Shown: positions 6,736-11,230 of the stretch, piece after piece
Numbering within the stretch: the first letter of the stretch is position 1
Layout: each line of letters opens with the position of its first letter
Assembly (NCBI GenBank): GCA_030152675.1
Contig: JASLIY010000208.1
Coordinates: 1 to 11,230, forward strand
Direction: 5' to 3'
DNA length: 11,230 nucleotides
Source of the DNA: Acinetobacter sp.
GTDB taxonomy: Bacteria; Pseudomonadota; Gammaproteobacteria; Pseudomonadales; Moraxellaceae
Notes under the pieces: model-generated
The model's database searches: none
The model's input: the letters and a program-made list of their open reading frames with translations, nothing else
What the model was told of the DNA's origin: nothing
Made by a program: the position numbers and the translations under genes

Positions 6736-8861
6736 CAAATCCTAGGGAGAGTCGGTTGAACTTGGCCCATGTCGATCACCCGATCCGCACTATCAATACT
6801 GGACTGACGATGCGCGATAAAGATTCGTGTGATCTTGAGGGCTTTGATCGCTTGGTTGATCCAAGCTTCATTGTCTTGATCCAGATGACTGGTGGCTTCA
6901 TCCATAAACAGGATTGCTGGTTGGCGATACAGCGCACGAGCGATCAATAAGCGTTGTACTTGCCCACCAGAGAGGCTGTTGCCGAGTTCACTGATCAAGG
7001 TTTCAAAACCCATCGGCATACGCATCACTTCGGCTTCGATGTTGCATGCGCGTGCCACAGCGACGATACGTTCATGATCTTTGTCGAGATCAAAGGCCGC
7101 GATATTGTCTGCGATTGAACCGGCAAATAAACGATCGCCTTGCAAGACACAGGCGATCACTTGGCGATAGTTATTCAGCCCGACTTGATGAATATCTTGA
7201 TCATTCAACAGCAACATGCCTTGCTGCGGTGTCAGCAAACCGGTCATGAGTTTCAGCAGGGTTGATTTGCCCACGCCAGAGGGACCGATGATGGCGACAC
7301 TTTCTTGGGCGGCGATGCGCAGATTGAAGTTGTGGATGATCGGTGGGTTTAGTGCATCATAGGCATAGCTGAGATTTTTGATTTCAAAGCATGCGCTCTG
7401 ATCTGGGGCCAGCAGCGCGCGTGGTTCTTGGGTGGCTTCGGGCGCAGTGAGGGCAATATCGGCCAAGCGTTGGTTATGCAGTGACAGCATGCGCAGTTCC
7501 AAGAGCAAATTCACCAAATGGGTGGCGCGTTCAGCAAACTGGCCACGATAGAGATTGAAAGCCACGAACATGCCCAGCGTCAGTTTCTGATCGATCACCA
7601 TCGCTGCACCGAGCCAAAGGATCAGAACCTGATCCAGCATATTCATCAAACTGCTGACTCCACCATAGAGCAGGTCCAAGCGTGTTACGCGGATACCGGC
7701 ATTGGTGCTGTCGATATTGTGGTTCATCCAGGTCCGTGTGCGTGTGGCGTTCAGCCCCAAGACTTTAAGCGTTGCCATCGCATACATGCTTTCCATAAAG
7801 TGCGAATTGACGTGGGCATTTTTGACGATTTGCGCTTCGGTTGCCTGTCGATAATGCTGAAAACTCAGTACGCGCAGCAAGATATACAGCAGGGTAAAGC
7901 CAAGCACCACCCACAGTAACCAACCCGCATAGAGATACATCATCACCATCAGACCCACCGCCATGATGCCGTCAATCACTCCACCGACCAATCCTTTGGT
8001 CAGGGTACTGCGCACCGCATCCAGAGACAGAAAACGCGATTGGATATCACCGGGATTGCGTTTTTCAAAGTAATTCAAGGGCAGTTGTAAGAGGTGGGAG
8101 AAGAAGCTTTGCTTCCATTGAATATTGAGGTAGGTGTCCATCAATAAACTGATCCATGCGCGCGACATGCCGATGAGGGTACGAAACAGAGTAAAGGCAA
8201 ACAGTCCCAAACAAATTAGGCTCAACAGGTCATGATCTGCAGCCACGATCACATGGTCCATGACCAGTTGTGTGCCGATCGGCAAGAGTAGGTTGATGCC
8301 TTCAAGCACCACAGACAAGGCAAAGATCTTAAATAGAAAACTTCCCAAGCCATCGATGTTTTTGATGATGTTGAAAAAGCCCAAGCGCTGCTGTGCTTGT
8401 TCGGTCTTGAAGTGGGTATTGGGCCAGAGTTCCAGCGCGACACCAGTAAAATGCAGCGATAACTCTTTGAATGACAGCTGACGTCGACCAAAGGCTGGAT
8501 CATAAATAATGGCGTACTTGGGTTTTAGCGCCACCAAGACCACAAAGTGATTTAGATCCCAATGCAAGATACACGGTTGTTTGAGCTGTTTAATCTCATC
8601 GAGTTCCAAGGACAGCGGACGATGATCAAAGCCAATCTTGTCGGCGATCAGCATCAGACTGGCCAGCGTCGCACCATGCGATGAGATGCCGTAGCGTTGT
8701 CTGAGGGTGAACAGATCTACGTCTTTTTTAAAATAACCACAGACCATGGCGATGCAGGCCAATCCACATTCGGCAGCTTCAGTTTGTAGCAGCAGCGGCA
8801 CACGTGAGCGAAAGTTAAACTGTAGTCGATCGAGTAAATCCTTGAGCTGATCTCTAGTCAT
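6735..8861 (-). CDS. cvaB: CvaB-like C39 peptidase / ABC exporter of the microcin
   Basis: This 708-residue inner-membrane protein is a peptidase-containing ABC transporter, which cuts the double-glycine-type leader and exports the peptide using ATP. The C39 peptidase domain (about 20-145) shows oxyanion Gln26, catalytic Cys32 in QTEAAECGLAC, His105 in LNHFVVL and Asp121 in IYDPAFG. From memory these are the same residue numbers as in E. coli CvaB. The transmembrane domain (about 165-440) has roughly six helices and the family motif PLNYFEKRNPGDIQSRF (261-277). The nucleotide-binding domain (491-708) has Walker A GPSGVGKST (526-534), signature LSGGQ (630-634), Walker B ILFMDEATSHLD (650-661) and H-loop His near 684, so it is intact. 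Its start overlaps the end of the fusion-protein gene by 8 bp and its stop overlaps the lysR start. It should act as a homodimer with the CvaA-like protein and a TolC-type channel, which is not in this window. Confidence 0.96.
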   Translation of the reverse strand: MTRDQLKDLLDRLQFNFRSRVPLLLQTEAAECGLACIAMVCGYFKKDVDLFTLRQRYGISSHGATLASLMLIADKIGFDHRPLSLELDEIKQLKQPCILHWDLNHFVVLVALKPKYAIIYDPAFGRRQLSFKELSLHFTGVALELWPNTHFKTEQAQQRLGFFNIIKNIDGLGSFLFKIFALSVVLEGINLLLPIGTQLVMDHVIVAADHDLLSLICLGLFAFTLFRTLIGMSRAWISLLMDTYLNIQWKQSFFSHLLQLPLNYFEKRNPGDIQSRFLSLDAVRSTLTKGLVGGVIDGIMAVGLMVMMYLYAGWLLWVVLGFTLLYILLRVLSFQHYRQATEAQIVKNAHVNSHFMESMYAMATLKVLGLNATRTRTWMNHNIDSTNAGIRVTRLDLLYGGVSSLMNMLDQVLILWLGAAMVIDQKLTLGMFVAFNLYRGQFAERATHLVNLLLELRMLSLHNQRLADIALTAPEATQEPRALLAPDQSACFEIKNLSYAYDALNPPIIHNFNLRIAAQESVAIIGPSGVGKSTLLKLMTGLLTPQQGMLLLNDQDIHQVGLNNYRQVIACVLQGDRLFAGSIADNIAAFDLDKDHERIVAVARACNIEAEVMRMPMGFETLISELGNSLSGGQVQRLLIARALYRQPAILFMDEATSHLDQDNEAWINQAIKALKITRIFIAHRQSSIDSADRVIDMGQVQPTLPRI

Positions 8862-10155
8862 GTTGTGCCTCTTTCACGCTGTTGGACATGTTATAAAATG
8901 GCGAGAATATCCATTGATAGATGCGACGTTTTTCTAAAAAAATCGTGGCTTCGGCCTTCATCCCTGAGGCAAAAGTCAATGCTTCACCTTGCCATTGAAG
9001 TTGATGTTGTTTGGGCAAGATGGTGATTTTATAAAAGGCGGCATCATTGTTTTTCGGGGCACTGCCATAGCGTGTGAGTTCATTTTGGCTGGCGGGGACT
9101 TTGGAGATCTGGTGGATTTTCCCGGCAAACTGCCCAAACTTTTCATAAGGAAAAGCGTGGTAGCGCAAATTGACGGCATCGCCAACCTGAATATAGGGAA
9201 TACTGGCATTGGGGAGCCACAGCACCACGGCAAACGAGGTGTTTTGATTGGGCGACAGCTGTATCAAGCTATCACTGGCCCGCACTTCCTGACCGGTACT
9301 GACACTGATATTTTCGACGATGCCAGACTGAGGGGCCTTGATCAGCAGTTCATCACTGGCATTGAGGTCAGATTGTTGGCGCAACAGGTCTTGGGATTGC
9401 ACTTGGTATTGCAGCATTTGCGCTTTAAATTCGGTGGTTCTAAGCGCACGTTCTTTTTCGATTTCATTGATTTGGGCGGATTGTTGCAACACTTGGCTGT
9501 ACAGTCCATCGACTGCATTTTGCCGTTCATAATACACATAGCGCAGTTGATTGACCTGTTCGCGGTTGACCAAGCCTTGTTTTAAATAGCGGGCATAATC
9601 ATCGGCGGTTTTTTTCATCTCAGACAGGCCTTTTTGCGCGGCAAAATAACGCCGAATGGTATGTTGTTGGGCCTGATGCTGATGTTCGAGTTGATTTTTT
9701 AAACTGGCTAAGGTGGTGATGTTATTGGCTTCCGAGCTGATTTTAAATTGTTCAATATCTTGTAATTGTTGATCTATATGCGCGATGGCTTTTTGACTGA
9801 CATTGCCATTTTGGGTGTTGCGACTGACATCGAGTTTAAACAGCACTTGTCCTTTGTTGACATGCTGCCCAACTCGCACAAAGCTGTCGACGATCGCACC
9901 TTGTTGGGGGGCGACTAGGGTGTTGGGGAGTGGCGAGGAGATCACCTCGCCTTGCACATTGATCCGGCGGGTAAACTGCGCGCTAAAAATAAAGATCAGA
10001 ACCAGCAGCGTGATGATACTGATGGCGGTGATCCAATAGAGACTAGAAATTTCTGAGATCAGAACCGCATCGCCTAAGCCATGCTTTTTATTTGCGTCAA
10101 TAAAGTCTTGCCTAAAGATTTTATTGGAGGTGTTTGAGGAATTCTGTGAGGCCAT
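8854..10155 (-). CDS. cvaA: CvaA/HlyD-like periplasmic membrane fusion protein
   Basis: This 433-residue adaptor of a type I secretion system would bridge the inner-membrane exporter and an outer-membrane TolC channel. A short cytoplasmic N-terminus precedes one transmembrane helix (about 40-58), then a lipoyl half-motif (PQQGAIVDSFVRVGQHVNKGQVLFKLD, around 83-109). A long coiled coil rich in Gln and Glu spans about 125-265. The second lipoyl half, LIKAPQSGIVENISVSTGQEV, spans about 271-291, and a beta-barrel region ends the protein. Length and layout fit CvaA (about 410 residues) rather than the larger HlyD. It is the first gene of the exporter operon. The ATG at 10155 has no clear Shine-Dalgarno sequence; the leader is AT-rich, so initiation may be weak or the promoter very close. 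The 8-bp overlap with the exporter gene indicates coupled translation. Confidence 0.93.
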   Translation of the reverse strand: MASQNSSNTSNKIFRQDFIDANKKHGLGDAVLISEISSLYWITAISIITLLVLIFIFSAQFTRRINVQGEVISSPLPNTLVAPQQGAIVDSFVRVGQHVNKGQVLFKLDVSRNTQNGNVSQKAIAHIDQQLQDIEQFKISSEANNITTLASLKNQLEHQHQAQQHTIRRYFAAQKGLSEMKKTADDYARYLKQGLVNREQVNQLRYVYYERQNAVDGLYSQVLQQSAQINEIEKERALRTTEFKAQMLQYQVQSQDLLRQQSDLNASDELLIKAPQSGIVENISVSTGQEVRASDSLIQLSPNQNTSFAVVLWLPNASIPYIQVGDAVNLRYHAFPYEKFGQFAGKIHQISKVPASQNELTRYGSAPKNNDAAFYKITILPKQHQLQWQGEALTFASGMKAEATIFLEKRRIYQWIFSPFYNMSNSVKEAQHD

Positions 10156-10170
10156 AAAGTAAAATTAATT

Positions 10171-10272
10171 ATGTGTGATTTAAGCCAAAATTACCGTGCA
10201 AGACACCCTATATGCTGTACGTTTTTAAAGTGTGGTTTTGGGCGTTTCTGCAAGTTCTGTAGCTGTTCCTAA
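10171..10272 (+). CDS. Possible 33-residue cysteine-rich small protein
   Basis: An ATG-initiated plus-strand ORF of 34 codons encodes a basic peptide with seven cysteines (positions 2, 15, 16, 21, 27, 30 and 32), ending FCKFCSCS. It lies entirely in the gap between the fusion-protein gene and the microcin gene, divergent from the former, and its stop codon TAA (10270-10272) overlaps the first bases of the bidirectional terminator. Against it: no clear ribosome binding site precedes the ATG, it is very short, and the cysteine content can arise by chance from TGT/TGC-rich DNA. It does not look like a microcin immunity protein, which is normally a small membrane protein. I do not recognise it. 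Confidence 0.25.
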   Translation: MCDLSQNYRARHPICCTFLKCGFGRFCKFCSCS

Positions 10273-10303
10273 AAAAGCCCCAACAGGAGGTTGAGGCTTT
10301 TTT
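10271..10303. terminator. Bidirectional terminator between microcin gene and exporter operon
   Basis: The 14-base arms AAAAAAGCCCCAAC and GTTGAGGCTTTTTT pair with a single C-A mismatch around a 5-base AGGAG loop. The A-run and T-run are part of the stem, so it can terminate on both strands. On the minus strand it lies 75 bp after the microcin stop; on the plus strand it directly follows the small cysteine-rich ORF. It separates transcription of the peptide gene from that of the exporter operon. Confidence 0.85.
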
Positions 10304-10377
10304 GTACTAAGAATGAGATTAAACCGAGCATACAAACCTCATGTCCAATCTTAAGCTCAAGAACTTCATGATAAATT

Positions 10378-10635
10378 TTATAGTTTCGAAGTAAGAGCGG
10401 AGAACAAGACCGAACTAATGGCTTTACTCAATTGTAAACCGATGGATACAGCACCTTCACCAAAGGCTTTACCAACTGAAGAACCGATCGATTGACTTCC
10501 GAATTGTTCGCCAATTGAACCACCGATTGAACCGCCGATTGAGCCGGCAACTTGGCCAGCGATTGAACCGAAGGCATCAGATAAGATGCCTGCGCCTGAA
10601 ACTTGTTGAACCTGTTCGACATTTAACTCTTTCAT
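10378..10635 (-). CDS. Class II microcin-like precursor peptide with GA-type leader
   Basis: The 85-residue precursor begins MKELNVEQVQQVSGA, a 15-residue leader matching the MccV/MccL double-glycine type (hydrophobic residues at 4, 9 and 12, then SGA) with cleavage predicted after Ala15. The mature peptide would be 70 residues: 15 Gly and 15 Ser, no Cys, Pro, Trp, Tyr or His, and balanced charge (three Lys against one Asp and two Glu). It carries repeated GSIG units and GxxxG spacings in its first half and an amphipathic C-terminus. Such peptides are exported by CvaA/CvaB systems, encoded next door, and kill related bacteria, typically at the inner membrane. I chose ATG 10635 because GGAGAG lies 10 bases upstream; the ATG six codons earlier (10653) would place that ribosome binding site inside the coding region and spoil the canonical leader length. 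It is monocistronic, with no adjacent immunity gene. The activity is inferred, not shown. Confidence 0.85.
   Translation of the reverse strand: MKELNVEQVQQVSGAGILSDAFGSIAGQVAGSIGGSIGGSIGEQFGSQSIGSSVGKAFGEGAVSIGLQLSKAISSVLFSALTSKL
10508..10543. repeat. Three 12-bp tandem units within the microcin gene
   Basis: The plus-strand units TCGCCAATTGAA, CCACCGATTGAA and CCGCCGATTGAG (10508-10519, 10520-10531, 10532-10543) encode the successive SIGG, SIGG, SIGE blocks of the mature peptide. A related GCGATTGAACC lies at 10559-10569. The in-frame period lets the glycine-rich segment grow or shrink by four residues without a frameshift. Confidence 0.7.
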
Positions 10636-10645
10636 AACTCTAGTA

Positions 10646-10651
10646 CTCTCC
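10646..10651 (-). promoter_or_regulatory. Ribosome binding site that sets the microcin start
   Basis: GGAGAG on the minus strand lies 10 bases before the ATG at 10635. It begins at the third base of the alternative ATG at 10653, which has no Shine-Dalgarno sequence of its own. This supports the shorter, 85-residue reading with the canonical leader. Confidence 0.65.
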
Positions 10652-10670
10652 ATTTATGTGGTGAAAGCAA

Positions 10671-10687
10671 ATTTCAATCATTGAAAT
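10671..10687. promoter_or_regulatory. 17-bp palindrome upstream of the microcin gene, possible operator
   Basis: ATTTCAATCATTGAAAT is a perfect inverted repeat with 8-bp arms around one central base, 36 to 52 bases before the microcin ATG. The short dyad fits a dimeric regulator's site better than a hairpin, because the single-base loop cannot fold. The LysR protein of the exporter operon is the obvious candidate, since LysR sites are short dyads, but the link is inference. AT-rich DNA yields such palindromes by chance at some rate. Confidence 0.4.
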
Positions 10688-10977
10688 CAACCTGGAATTA
10701 AAATTAACCTTAATTTTCTTGGGCTAAAAGTGATAAATACAGAACAGTCTCATTCAGGTTTTGTGCGCTATTGGATATTAGTTAACGGAAAACAATTGCT
10801 TATAATTTTGTCGATTTTTATTTATCTTTATTTTTCCATGTCATTGATCAATTTAAGATAGATGACATGCTAAAAGCTTTCAATCGCGCTGTGGAGCGCA
10901 CAAGGGTTGTGAATATAAGCCGTTGATCGCTGAGCAGAATGTCATGCGTGAAGGGAACAGATGAGGGGTGAAAACAG

Positions 10978-11006
10978 CGTTGCACCCCAGCCATCGGCGT
11001 GCAACG
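10978..11006 (-). terminator. Intrinsic terminator after hisE
   Basis: CGTTGCAC (10978-10985) and GTGCAACG (10999-11006) form a perfect 8-bp stem around a 13-base loop. On the minus strand it lies about 37 bases after the hisE stop and is followed by GCTGTTTTC, a short T-run. It separates the histidine gene from the microcin locus. Confidence 0.6.
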
Positions 11007-11042
11007 TTCATTGATGTTTATGCCTTGATTGTGGTGTTGTGC

Positions 11043-11230
11043 TTAGCCTTCACGGTTGGCTTTTTCGGTGAGACCCGACAAGCCTTGACGACGCGCCAAT
11101 TCGTCTAAGACGATTTGCGGTTCGAGATCAAAGTAGCCCAGCATCACAATACTGTGGAACCAAAGATCGGCCACTTCATAGATCAAATCATTTTTATGGT
11201 CGGCGATTTTTTCATGCTGATACTCTTTGG
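11043..11230 (-). CDS. hisE: Phosphoribosyl-ATP pyrophosphatase, C-terminal part
   Basis: This is the C-terminal 61 residues of HisE, which cleaves pyrophosphate from phosphoribosyl-ATP in the second step of histidine synthesis in the cytoplasm. The 5' end lies beyond the right edge. The visible part, beginning [15 protein letters not shown], includes the metal/nucleotide-binding block YEVADLWFH and then [11 protein letters not shown] and LDELARRQG, typical of the MazG-like all-alpha fold. The ending EKANREG followed by TAA is a natural C-terminus. It is a core gene and marks the border of the accessory microcin locus. Confidence 0.95.
   Translation of the reverse strand, partial: KEYQHEKIADHKNDLIYEVADLWFHSIVMLGYFDLEPQIVLDELARRQGLSGLTEKANREG

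Larger units (their letters stand above)
10654..11042. other. AT-rich leader and spacer between microcin gene and hisE
   Basis: About 390 bp without a gene I can support. The part nearest the microcin gene (10654-10860) is strongly AT-rich and should contain its promoter, but I find no convincing -35/-10 pair at proper spacing on the minus strand. A TATAAT (10801-10806) exists on the plus strand with only a weak -35 and no ORF after it. The 17-bp palindrome (10671-10687), a small GCGCT/AGCGC hairpin (10886-10899) and the hisE terminator (10978-11006) also lie here. Short frames, such as a 19-codon plus-strand ORF starting near 10868, do not look like an immunity gene. Confidence 0.6.

Noticed and set aside
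7518..7919. 133-residue plus-strand ORF
   Set aside because: Antisense shadow of the ABC exporter gene; its peptide is low-complexity-like with no motif.
8989..9585. 198-residue plus-strand ORF
   Set aside because: It lies entirely antisense within the fusion-protein gene, whose product has a clear family layout; it has no domain of its own.
10636..10653. Six-codon N-terminal extension of the microcin precursor
   Set aside because: The upstream ATG lacks a ribosome binding site and overlaps the one used by the inner ATG; the inner start gives the canonical 15-residue leader.
10801..10806. Plus-strand TATAAT as a promoter
   Set aside because: No acceptable -35 at 16-18 bp and no ORF or RNA gene downstream before hisE on that strand.

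Overview
The window looks like a chromosomal segment from an Acinetobacter-type gammaproteobacterium (Moraxellaceae). The basis is the overall protein style, the moderate GC by eye with AT-rich intergenic gaps, and the histidine-biosynthesis gene hisE at the right edge. I did no database search, so the genus is an inference. Almost everything is on the minus strand; phoX is the only large plus-strand gene.

Left part (1-3420): bases 1-457 hold no gene I can support. Then comes a minus-strand pair, an SF1 UvrD/Rep/FBH1-like helicase (1924-3420, GTG start) followed 29 bp later by an SMC/ABC-like AAA ATPase (458-1894) with a strong ribosome binding site. The pair recalls ATPase-helicase defence modules such as Gabija, but the ATPase has no visible TOPRIM nuclease and its signature and H-loop positions look degenerate. 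Its job is open.

Middle (3597-5861): a plus-strand PhoX-family alkaline phosphatase whose N-terminus carries both a Tat twin-arginine motif and a lipobox, suggesting a Tat-exported lipoprotein. A weak Pho-box-like element lies upstream. A strong hairpin terminator follows, and then a 7-bp tandem repeat that contains the stop codon of the convergent lysR gene.

Right part (5857-10653): a class II microcin-type system on the minus strand. An 85-residue precursor with a MccV/MccL-style leader ending in Gly-Ala gives a predicted 70-residue, cysteine-free, Gly/Ser-rich mature peptide. It sits alone between its own promoter region and a bidirectional terminator. Downstream is an operon of CvaA-like membrane fusion protein, CvaB-like C39 peptidase/ABC exporter and a LysR-type regulator, with start and stop codons overlapping at both junctions. 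The exporter would remove the leader and pump the peptide with the fusion protein and a TolC-type outer membrane channel encoded elsewhere. No immunity gene is recognisable. A 33-codon cysteine-rich ORF on the opposite strand, between the peptide and the exporter operon, is an unexplained extra.

Right edge: the 3' end of hisE, with a hairpin terminator separating it from the microcin locus.
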